A stretch of 8,322 nt of DNA from CAYVQU01 sp964453155 (GTDB lineage Bacteria; Chloroflexota; Anaerolineae; Anaerolineales; UBA11858). The notes beneath the pieces were generated by a model. That model saw nothing but the letters and a program-made list of their open reading frames with translations. It made no database searches and was not told the DNA's origin. Below, in pieces: positions 1-5,742 of this stretch (positions within the stretch are counted from its first letter, which is position 1; each line of letters starts with the position of its first letter). Location of the stretch: assembly GCA_964453155.1 (NCBI GenBank), contig CAYVQU010000214.1, forward strand, positions 1 through 8,322. Direction: 5' to 3'. The translations under genes and the position numbers were made by a program.

Positions 1-54
1 AAGGTGCAAAAAAGTGTCCACTAATTTCTAGCTGTTTTTGAACCATCCCAAAAA

Positions 55-615
55 ATGACCAAAAACGTTGTTATTTTGAAGAGTAGTCCTCGCAGCCAGA
101 GTAATAGTTCGTTTCTGGCAGATCAAACGGCCAAAGGTGCTATGAAATCTGGTGCTCAAGTTGAAACCTTTAACCTCCACGAGATGGATATCCGCCCGTG
201 TGATGCCTGTGATTCCTGTATGGAAACCGATGGAGTGTGCGTGGTTTCTGATGATATGCAGACACTCTATCCTAAAATTCGGCACGCCGACGCGGTGGTG
301 ATCGCTGGACCGATATATTGGTTCACGATCAACGCCCAGGCCAAGCTTTGTATCGATCGCTGGTATGCGTTTGAGGGGATGAAGGAAAAAGTCTGGTCGG
401 GGAAGAAGTTGGGGGTCATTTTGACCTATGGCGATTCTGATCCGTACAACTCGGGGGCTGTCAACGCCTTCCATACTTTCGAATCGATGTGCCGCTACAC
501 CAAAGCCGAATTAGCTGGCATGGTCTATGGCACCGCTCATGAGTTTGGGGAGGCCGCAAGTCAGCCTGAACTGGTAGAGAGGGCTTATCAGTTGGGGCAG
601 AAACTTGCTACATGA
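55..615 (+). CDS. Flavodoxin-fold NAD(P)H-dependent FMN reductase / iron-sulfur flavoprotein-like
   Basis: This is a 186-residue cytoplasmic protein of the NADPH-dependent FMN reductase (flavodoxin-like) family. The N-terminus is a beta strand (VVILKSS, residues 5-11) leading into the FMN phosphate loop SSPRSQSNSS (10-19). The segment AGPIYWF (84-90) matches the second flavin-contacting loop. Between them lies a compact cysteine motif, C49-x2-C52-x2-C55-x6-C62, followed by DDM (66-68). This spacing is that of iron-sulfur flavoproteins (Isf), which hold a 4Fe-4S cluster. Many close FMN reductases keep these cysteines without a proven cluster, so the cluster is inferred. The physiological substrate cannot be read from sequence. 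The ATG at 55 lies just before the first beta strand, so no residues are missing, but no Shine-Dalgarno sequence precedes it. The gene stands alone, converges on the sulfatase gene and ends just before a hairpin. Confidence 0.88.
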   Translation: MTKNVVILKSSPRSQSNSSFLADQTAKGAMKSGAQVETFNLHEMDIRPCDACDSCMETDGVCVVSDDMQTLYPKIRHADAVVIAGPIYWFTINAQAKLCIDRWYAFEGMKEKVWSGKKLGVILTYGDSDPYNSGAVNAFHTFESMCRYTKAELAGMVYGTAHEFGEAASQPELVERAYQLGQKLAT

Positions 616-672
616 AAAAAGTTCCCCTGAAACTGGGTTTGCGTGAAACCTTAAGTTTCCGGGGTACTTTTT
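616..672. terminator. Long bidirectional hairpin terminator between convergent genes
   Basis: Bases 616-634 pair with 654-672 over 19 positions with two mismatches, and an inner stem (636-640 with 646-650, loop GCGTG) sits inside. On the plus strand the structure ends in TACTTTTTAT. On the minus strand it ends in a run of six T. It starts one base after the stop codon of the FMN reductase gene and its 3' end overlaps the TAA stop of the sulfatase gene (671-673). It therefore probably ends transcripts arriving from both sides. Pairing is seen directly; terminator function is inferred. Confidence 0.8.
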
Positions 673-2122
673 ATGGCTCCCACCCTCTTATATTCACCTC
701 AACCTCCGCATCAAACTCAGCCAACTTCGCTGCCAACTGCTGGGTAATCTCTGGTTCCGATTCAATCAAGCTGTACGATTCGTTCGGATCGGTTTCCATA
801 TTAAACAGAAATGGTCCCTGCGAGAGCGTCATATAACCACTATTTTCGGTCATATGGCGGCGGTAGTATTTCCAATTTCGATGCCGGACTGCGTATAGAT
901 TTCTCCCTTTCCAGTAATACAAGGTCTCATGAAGCGGAATTTCTTCGCCACGAAGAATCGGCAGCATACTGACCCCATCAATGATGCGATCTGTTGGGGG
1001 ACTCACACCCGCAACCTCCAAACAGGTGGTGAAGAGATCAAAATTCATACTTATCTGCTCGCTAACCTGCTCGGCTGGAATGACGCCCGGCCAACGCGCG
1101 ATCAAGGGCACTCGATATCCCCCCTCAAAGATATGATTCTTCCGGCCGCGATTGAATCCTGGATTCCCCTGCCACCAGGGACCATTGTCAGATGTGAAAA
1201 TCACCAATGTGCGATTATCCAGCCCTAAATTTTGCACCGAGGCGAGTATTTGGCCCACGCTCCAATCGATTTCCTCAACCGAATCGCCATATAACCCCGC
1301 CGCAGATTGCTTCTGGAATTCTGTCCCGGCATGGATCGGTTCATGGGGCATTGGGTGGGCGAGATATAGGAAAAATGGCTGATCGTGGTTTTGAGTTATG
1401 AAACGGATTGATTCTTCTGTCATCAACCGAGTGAGTTTGCTTTGATCAACGGGATGATCGATCTCGACCGTGGTATCACGGTATATCCGGTATTTGCCGT
1501 CATCGTTGCTGTGTAGTGCGCCGTAGAAGTGGTCGAATCCGTTTTCGGTGGGAAGGTAGGGGGATCGGTCGCCAAGATGCCATTTGCCGACCAATCCAGT
1601 GGCGTAGCCGCGACGCTGCAAGATTTCGGGGAGGAGCACTTCATCTTCCGGGATGCCGCGCACCCCTAAGGTGTAAAACCCCATCACATCCAGAACCGGG
1701 ATCATCGGTGAGCCAGAGGGATACAGGGCCGCAGTGATCATCGTGCGGATTGGGTACCGGCCAGTGAGCAAACCGGCTCGGGAGGGGGAGCAGAGGGGCG
1801 CGCAGGAATAGGTATTTGTCAGACGGGTGCCCTCTGCCGCCATCTGGTCGATATTCGGAGTCTGAATGACCTCGTTCTGATAGACGCCCAGATCCCCAAA
1901 GCCCAGATCATCGGTAACAATCAGGATGATGTTTGGCAAGTCCGTCAGATCGGCAGGTGGGTGGATCCTATCTAGATAAGCGGTGCTATTTTCGGGACGA
2001 AAATCCCGCCGTTGCGCTTGACGGAGTTTGTGATAGCCAAGTCCGCCTACCGCCAGGGCCCCGCTAATTCCAAGGCTGGTTTTGAGAAATTCACGGCGGG
2101 ATATGATGTTTGGTGGGGACAT
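671..2122 (-). CDS. Tat-exported type I (formylglycine) sulfatase, arylsulfatase A / GALNS-like
   Basis: This is a 483-residue sulfate ester hydrolase. It opens with a textbook twin-arginine signal, SRREFLK (8-14), then a hydrophobic stretch to about residue 30, so it is exported folded. Family signatures appear in order: the calcium-binding pair D71-D72 in VTDDLGFGDLG; the active-site motif C111-S-P-S-R115 in PLCSPSRAGLLTGR, whose cysteine is converted to formylglycine; GKWHLG (179-184) with K180 and H182; H260 in PMPHEP; SDNG (311-314), a second metal site; and K328 before EGGYRVP (333-339). The C-terminal part includes AVRHRNWKYY (411-420). Length is normal and all key residues are present. 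The motif resembles arylsulfatase A and GalNAc-6-sulfatase, but the substrate cannot be assigned. A cysteine-type motif implies an FGE or anaerobic maturase elsewhere. The ATG at 2122 is the only start that preserves the Tat motif at a usual distance. No clear Shine-Dalgarno is visible. It is divergent from the sugar permease operon. Confidence 0.95.
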   Translation of the reverse strand: MSPPNIISRREFLKTSLGISGALAVGGLGYHKLRQAQRRDFRPENSTAYLDRIHPPADLTDLPNIILIVTDDLGFGDLGVYQNEVIQTPNIDQMAAEGTRLTNTYSCAPLCSPSRAGLLTGRYPIRTMITAALYPSGSPMIPVLDVMGFYTLGVRGIPEDEVLLPEILQRRGYATGLVGKWHLGDRSPYLPTENGFDHFYGALHSNDDGKYRIYRDTTVEIDHPVDQSKLTRLMTEESIRFITQNHDQPFFLYLAHPMPHEPIHAGTEFQKQSAAGLYGDSVEEIDWSVGQILASVQNLGLDNRTLVIFTSDNGPWWQGNPGFNRGRKNHIFEGGYRVPLIARWPGVIPAEQVSEQISMNFDLFTTCLEVAGVSPPTDRIIDGVSMLPILRGEEIPLHETLYYWKGRNLYAVRHRNWKYYRRHMTENSGYMTLSQGPFLFNMETDPNESYSLIESEPEITQQLAAKLAEFDAEVEVNIRGWEP

Positions 2123-2137
2123 GAGTTAATGAATGTC

Positions 2138-2204
2138 AATTGGTCTAAGTGGTCTAAATGGTCTCAAGTGTCAACAAATGTTGAGGAGACAAATCAGACC
2201 AATT
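2138..2204. repeat. Nested inverted repeat with three 9-bp tandem repeats in the sulfatase leader
   Basis: Three near-identical 9-mers follow each other without gaps: TGGTCTAAG (2141-2149), TGGTCTAAA (2150-2158) and TGGTCTCAA (2159-2167). The whole block is also a nested inverted repeat. AATTGGTCT (2138-2146) is mirrored by AGACCAATT (2196-2204), GTCTC (2161-2165) by GAGAC (2186-2190), and TCAACA (2171-2176) by TGTTGA (2179-2184). In a sulfatase transcript started near 2219, this would fold just upstream of the start codon at 2122. The AGACC of the distal arm could pair with any of the three repeats. It may be a multi-copy operator or an RNA leader structure. The repeats are seen; either function is inference. 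Confidence 0.6.
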
Positions 2205-2225
2205 AGATGAGTTAGACTACTACAA

Positions 2226-2234
2226 ATTTTATCA
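2226..2234 (-). promoter_or_regulatory. Candidate extended -10 promoter for the sulfatase gene
   Basis: Read on the minus strand these bases are TGATAAAAT, a TGn extended -10 with a hexamer one mismatch from TATAAT. No good -35 is found 16-18 bases upstream, which is tolerated by extended -10 promoters. Transcription would begin near 2219 and give a leader of about 97 nt carrying the nested repeat. Flanking short palindromes are GACC(2235-2238)/GGTC(2244-2247) and CAGAAA(2247-2252)/TTTCTG(2257-2262), which could bind a regulator. The promoter is a prediction from sequence only. Confidence 0.4.
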
Positions 2235-2274
2235 GACCTGTGCGGTCAGAAAAATGTTTCTGCATTAAAAAAAT

Positions 2275-2300
2275 CATCAAGTTGATGTAACCGCTTACAT
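2275..2300. promoter_or_regulatory. LacI-family operator overlapping a second palindrome
   Basis: ATGTAACCGCTTACAT (2285-2300) is palindromic at 7 of 8 paired positions with a central CG, which is the form of LacI/GalR-family operators (TGTAAnCGnTTACA). Overlapping its left half is another perfect palindrome, CATCAA-G-TTGATG (2275-2287). The operator lies where the -35 region of the permease promoter should be, so a bound repressor would block RNA polymerase. LacI-type control fits a sugar transport operon. No regulator gene is in the window, so the partner is unknown. Confidence 0.6.
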
Positions 2301-2304
2301 TTTC

Positions 2305-2313
2305 TGGTAAAAT
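2305..2313 (+). promoter_or_regulatory. Candidate extended -10 promoter of the sugar permease operon
   Basis: TGGTAAAAT is an extended -10 (TG at 2305-2306, hexamer TAAAAT at 2308-2313, one mismatch from consensus). The -35 position falls in the LacI-type operator and is a poor match, consistent with an extended -10 promoter. The start of transcription would be near 2320, giving a leader of about 45 nt to the ATG at 2364. A Shine-Dalgarno AGGA lies at 2353-2356, 7 nt before that ATG. It mirrors the opposed TGATAAAAT element on the minus strand. Confidence 0.5.
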
Positions 2314-2363
2314 ACGACAGTTTTGTCGAGTTAAACCCCGCATTCCATTCATAGGAAACCTGT

Positions 2364-3293
2364 ATGGCAACTCCATCCATCCCCCTAAAACCTGCGCGCC
2401 GCAAACCGCTGATCCGCTATGACCAGTTGTTTGGGCTGTTATTGATCTCGCCCTGGCTGTTAGGTTTGTTGTTCTTCAAACTAATTCCGATCATCGCTTC
2501 GTTGGGAATATCGTTCACAGATTTTCACATGCTCAATCCGGAAGAAACCCAATTTGTGGGGTTGGATAATTATGTTCGGCTGTTTCAAGATCGCGCGGTT
2601 GGGTATGTTTTATTTGAGACGATTTCGATGGCGATCTCAACCATCCCGTTGCAGTTGGGAGCCTCGATTCTACTGGCAACTTTGCTCAACAGCGATCGGC
2701 TGCGGGGCAGTACGATCTTACGGACGCTGTTTTTCTTCCCCAGCATCATCCCTAGTGTGGCCGTGCTCTTTATGTGGTTCGGATTTGTCGACCCCAATAC
2801 GGGGTGGCTAAATCGCCTCATCCTCGCGCCAATGGGATTGACAGGCTTCAATGATGTTTATTCCGAGGGAGCCATGTCGCTGCTATTTGCTATCAGCTCG
2901 TTATGGTCGATTGGGCCGGGGATGTTGATTATGTTAGGAGCCTTGCGAGGGGTATCCCCCGAAGTCCATGAAGCTGCGCGCGTCGATGGCGCCGGCCCTT
3001 TCGTGCGCTTTTTCTATGTGACCATCCCCTTGATTTCACCGGCCATTTTCTTTGCTTTAGTGATCAACCTGATTGCCGTGTTCGGTGGCGTTGTACTCCT
3101 CGACCGCGGCAATATCTTCAGCGGGAGTATCTCCCCCTATGACGGCTATATCTCCTACACCATGTTCCAACAATATGAACTCGGTTATGCCTCCAGTCTG
3201 GCCTGGATATTGTTCATTCTGGTGATGGTTGTGGTGGTCTTCTTATTCGCCTCCTCCCGCCGCTGGGTTTACTTCCCGGATCAGGAAAACTAG
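2364..3293 (+). CDS. Carbohydrate ABC transporter permease, MalF/UgpA type
   Basis: This 309-residue protein is an inner-membrane subunit of a binding-protein-dependent sugar importer (CUT1 class). After a basic cytoplasmic N-terminus (KPARRKP), six hydrophobic segments can be seen at about 22-52, 82-108, 119-141, 168-192, 222-246 and 277-297. The cytoplasmic EAA loop that docks the ATPase is clear: EAARVDGAG at 203-211, continuing to the IP at 221-222. The segment FVGLDNYVRLF (64-74) after the first membrane helix is typical of the family, and the length is the usual one. The ATG at 2364 has a good Shine-Dalgarno (AGGA, 7 nt upstream). It is the first gene of a three-gene operon and is followed after 1 nt by the partner permease. 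Neither the solute-binding protein nor the ATPase is encoded here; shared MsmK-type ATPases encoded elsewhere are common. Sugar specificity cannot be read. Confidence 0.93.
   Translation: MATPSIPLKPARRKPLIRYDQLFGLLLISPWLLGLLFFKLIPIIASLGISFTDFHMLNPEETQFVGLDNYVRLFQDRAVGYVLFETISMAISTIPLQLGASILLATLLNSDRLRGSTILRTLFFFPSIIPSVAVLFMWFGFVDPNTGWLNRLILAPMGLTGFNDVYSEGAMSLLFAISSLWSIGPGMLIMLGALRGVSPEVHEAARVDGAGPFVRFFYVTIPLISPAIFFALVINLIAVFGGVVLLDRGNIFSGSISPYDGYISYTMFQQYELGYASSLAWILFILVMVVVVFLFASSRRWVYFPDQEN
3283..3286 (+). promoter_or_regulatory. Shine-Dalgarno AGGA that decides the start of the second permease
   Basis: AGGA lies 8 nt before the ATG at 3295. The reading frame is open further upstream to an ATG at 3229, but that start would overlap the first permease gene by 65 nt and add 22 residues unlike the family. 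The 3295 start gives a 1-nt gap after the TAG stop, matching the next junction in the operon. Confidence 0.7.
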
Positions 3294-3294
3294 C

Positions 3295-4389
3295 ATGACA
3301 ACGACGACAACTTCACCTCCACCGCGAAAACGCAACTGGTTGGCACCTTCAGCATTCATTCCGCTAGAGATTTGGGAGCGATTTGGAACGAGATTGCTGA
3401 ACTTGACGGTTTTTGCGCTCTTGGGGATTTACCTGTTCCCAGTTCTGTTCATGGTGGCCACCTCTTTCATGGAGACTCCCCAACTTGGGGATCGGTACGC
3501 ACCCCCTTACCCCGCCCGTCAGATCACGTATAACTATGAGGGGGAAGATTATCCGGTTTACCGCGTCCCCACCAAAAATGGGGAACGGGAATTAGCCCTG
3601 ATTCAACGCGGCCGCCAAATCAGCAGTTTCATTGATCCCGCTAATTCTGAGGCTGGTCTCATTGAGTGGGAAGGGAGTTGGCGGACCTTGTACGGGGTTT
3701 ACGAATTCCATATGACTCTCGACAGTTTCTCCCAGATTTTTCGGACGCTAAAACTTAAAGATATGGTCCGCAACACCCTGCTCATGGCGGCGATCAGTGA
3801 GATTGGGGTGTTACTATCTTCCATAGTGGTGGCATATGGTTTTTCCCGCTTCCCGCTGCCGGGCGGAAATTTGCTATTTTACGTCTTGATTGCCACGATG
3901 CTGATCCCCGAAAAAGTGACCCTGATTCCGACCTACTATTTCTTCGTCCGGGTGTTAAATTGGGACGGCAGTTGGCTCCCCATTTTGCTTCCGTTTTTCT
4001 TTGGGAACGCAATTTATATCTTCCTGCTGCGCCAAAATTTCCGCTCGATCCCCAAAGAGATGGACGAAGCCGCCATGCTCGACGGCGCTGGCCCGCTGCG
4101 AATTTTGTTCGCCATCCTGCTGCCCCAATCCTGGCCGGTGGTGATCACGACCTCCCTGCTGCACTTTTTTTACATCTGGAATGAAACCCGGCAGGCCGCC
4201 CTCTACTTGAGCACCCGGCGAGATTTAATCCCGGTGTCGTTTGGGATCTCTAACTTTCAATCCCTGGCCCCGATCCAAAACCAACTGCAGGCCAGCGCCC
4301 TGATCATCATGATCGTCCCTGTGATTGTGTTGTTGATCTCGCAGCGCTTTTTCATGCAAGATATGGTCATCACTGGAATGGAGAAATAA
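3295..4389 (+). CDS. Carbohydrate ABC transporter permease, MalG/UgpE type, with large extracytoplasmic insertion
   Basis: This 364-residue protein is the second membrane subunit of the sugar importer and partner of the permease just upstream. It starts with a low-complexity cytoplasmic tail (MTTTTTSPPPRKR). Hydrophobic segments lie near 36-57, 160-182, 192-217, 226-246, 276-294 and 333-351. The EAA loop is EAAMLDGAG at 258-266, continuing to LP at 276-277. MalG-type permeases are usually about 270-300 residues. The excess sits between the first and second membrane segments, residues about 60-140, where family members have only a short loop before the TLDSF-like motif (here 141-145). The insertion is polar and rich in Tyr, Glu and Arg (for example NYEGEDYPVYRVP and GLIEWEG) and has no cysteine. 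It would face the outside and could help dock the binding protein or substrate. That role is inference. It is followed after 1 nt by the mannosyltransferase gene. Confidence 0.92.
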   Translation: MTTTTTSPPPRKRNWLAPSAFIPLEIWERFGTRLLNLTVFALLGIYLFPVLFMVATSFMETPQLGDRYAPPYPARQITYNYEGEDYPVYRVPTKNGERELALIQRGRQISSFIDPANSEAGLIEWEGSWRTLYGVYEFHMTLDSFSQIFRTLKLKDMVRNTLLMAAISEIGVLLSSIVVAYGFSRFPLPGGNLLFYVLIATMLIPEKVTLIPTYYFFVRVLNWDGSWLPILLPFFFGNAIYIFLLRQNFRSIPKEMDEAAMLDGAGPLRILFAILLPQSWPVVITTSLLHFFYIWNETRQAALYLSTRRDLIPVSFGISNFQSLAPIQNQLQASALIIMIVPVIVLLISQRFFMQDMVITGMEK

Positions 4390-4390
4390 G

Positions 4391-5698
4391 ATGTTCAAAA
4401 ATGTCACGAAACGTACTATTTTCTTCATTTGGTTGGGGTGGGTGGTGATCATGCTAGCTTATCAGGTTTATGTTCCCGCCCGATTAGAATTGGCCCGCCC
4501 CGATTACGCCCTGATTTGGACGCCCAGCCAGACGGAAGCGGATAGTCAAAGCGATAAACCTTTTCTCCTGGAAGATTTTCTCAATCAGCACGTTTCCTGG
4601 GATTCAGAGTTTTATCTGGCAATCGCCATTGATGGCTACGAGTCTCCCGTCATCCGTCGGATTGGCACTACTTATATTACTGGTTCCCTGATTGCCAGTT
4701 GGCCGTTTTTGCCCAGCGGTGTGGCCGGGGTGCGAGAAGGTATTCCGCTAACTTATGCCTTTTTCCCTTTTTATCCCCTGATGATCCGGTTGTTATCTTA
4801 TCCACTGTCAATTTTGGGTTTGACGCCGATCGCGACCGCGACCCTGGCGGGTCTTGTCATATCTTTGTTGGGGACTTTGGCTGGGATGCAAGCCTTGTAT
4901 GAGCTTGCTAAAGATGAGTTGGGGGATGAAGGCGGCTTACGGGCTGCTTTCTACTTGATCATTTTCCCCAGTGGATTCTTTCTAGCCCAAGTTTACACCG
5001 AGGGGTTGTTCATTGGGTTAGCATTTTGGTCTTTGGTTTTAATTCGACGTAGACAGCGGGGCTGGGCCGCGCTCCTGGCCGTATTCGCAACTTTCACGCG
5101 GGCCGTAGGGGTAGTTTTGATCCTTCCACTCTTCATCTCTTGGGTCAAAGAAGGCGAGTGGATGAAATTGGATTTGGAATGGCGAGAAATTTATTTCAAA
5201 GGCTTGCCGTGGAAAACCATCCGTAACGGGTTGATCATTGCCGCGCCAGTTATTGCCTTTTTCATCTGGAAAATCTCATATTTTGGGATGGCCTTCAGTA
5301 AGGTCGAAGATGAGTTTTTCGGTCGCGGGTTGCTTTTATTAGGAACTTCTTTTAACTCCTGGTCTGATTCCGTGCTGATTTTGTTTGGGGATAATCCGCA
5401 AGCCGCAGCATATTATCTAATTGAATGGGGTGGAATAATCTTGGGGCTAACCAGTTGCATCGTGGGTTTCAAACGCCACCCTGATTTAGCCATTTTTGGT
5501 CTAATGGTGGTTTTTCTATCCTTTACGAGCGGGCAAGCTCAAGGGATGCATCGCTATATCTTACCCGCGCCCCCGTTATTCTTGTTTCTCAGTCGGTTGG
5601 GCAAGAATCTGACCTTCGACCGCGTTTGGACGATTGCCAGCGTGCTATTGATGGGGATTCTAGCAACCCTATTTACGTTTGATATGTGGACGGGGTAA
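4391..5698 (+). CDS. PIG-V-like polytopic membrane mannosyltransferase
   Basis: This 435-residue integral membrane protein resembles the bacterial branch of the GPI mannosyltransferase 2 (PIG-V) family, GT-C fold enzymes that move a sugar from a polyprenyl-phosphate donor on the outer face of the membrane. Recognisable features are the first-loop motif WDSEFYLAIA (70-79) with the likely catalytic D71, FFPFYPL (124-130), FPSGFFLAQVYTEGLF (192-207), a TRAVG turn (236-240) and GMHRYILPAPPLF (385-397). About ten membrane segments are visible, beginning at residues 9-27. The start has a Shine-Dalgarno GGAG (4380-4383) 7 nt upstream and lies 1 nt after the stop of the second permease, so it is co-transcribed and probably translationally coupled. 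Pairing with sugar permeases is unusual; it may glycosylate a surface protein or lipid. Donor and acceptor are unknown. The family call is strong, the exact reaction less so. Confidence 0.82.
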   Translation: MFKNVTKRTIFFIWLGWVVIMLAYQVYVPARLELARPDYALIWTPSQTEADSQSDKPFLLEDFLNQHVSWDSEFYLAIAIDGYESPVIRRIGTTYITGSLIASWPFLPSGVAGVREGIPLTYAFFPFYPLMIRLLSYPLSILGLTPIATATLAGLVISLLGTLAGMQALYELAKDELGDEGGLRAAFYLIIFPSGFFLAQVYTEGLFIGLAFWSLVLIRRRQRGWAALLAVFATFTRAVGVVLILPLFISWVKEGEWMKLDLEWREIYFKGLPWKTIRNGLIIAAPVIAFFIWKISYFGMAFSKVEDEFFGRGLLLLGTSFNSWSDSVLILFGDNPQAAAYYLIEWGGIILGLTSCIVGFKRHPDLAIFGLMVVFLSFTSGQAQGMHRYILPAPPLFLFLSRLGKNLTFDRVWTIASVLLMGILATLFTFDMWTG

Positions 5699-5706
5699 TT
5701 AAAAGA

Positions 5707-5737
5707 GGACTGCGGTTCCTACCAGGAACCGCAGTCC
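5707..5737. terminator. Bidirectional intrinsic terminator between the operon and the convergent cyclase
   Basis: A perfect 14-bp GC-rich stem (5707-5720 with 5724-5737) closes a 3-nt ACC loop; an A-T pair (5706-5738) extends it. It starts 9 nt after the stop of the mannosyltransferase gene and ends 5 nt before the stop of the cyclase gene. On the minus strand the stem is followed by TCTTTTAATTA, a good U-rich tail; on the plus strand by TTCGTTTATCTTT, a weaker one. It probably ends both transcripts. Confidence 0.9.
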
Positions 5738-5742
5738 TTCGT

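Noticed and set aside
28..474. 148-codon open frame on the minus strand under the FMN reductase gene
   Set aside because: It lies wholly antisense to a well-recognised gene and its translation has no domain or signal features.
612..836. Small plus-strand frame overlapping the end of the FMN reductase gene
   Set aside because: It covers the terminator hairpin and the antisense 3' end of the sulfatase gene; the peptide shows no family features.
2141..2167. The three tandem repeats as a CRISPR array
   Set aside because: The units are only 9 bp with no spacers between them and no cas gene is present.
2134..2174. Two minus-strand TTGACA hexamers (2174-2169 and 2139-2134) as -35 boxes for the sulfatase gene
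   Set aside because: No acceptable -10 lies 16-18 bases downstream of the first, and the second would place its -10 inside the coding region.
3229..3294. Upstream ATG extension of the second permease
   Set aside because: It overlaps the first permease by 65 nt, adds residues unlike the family, and a well-spaced Shine-Dalgarno supports the ATG at 3295.
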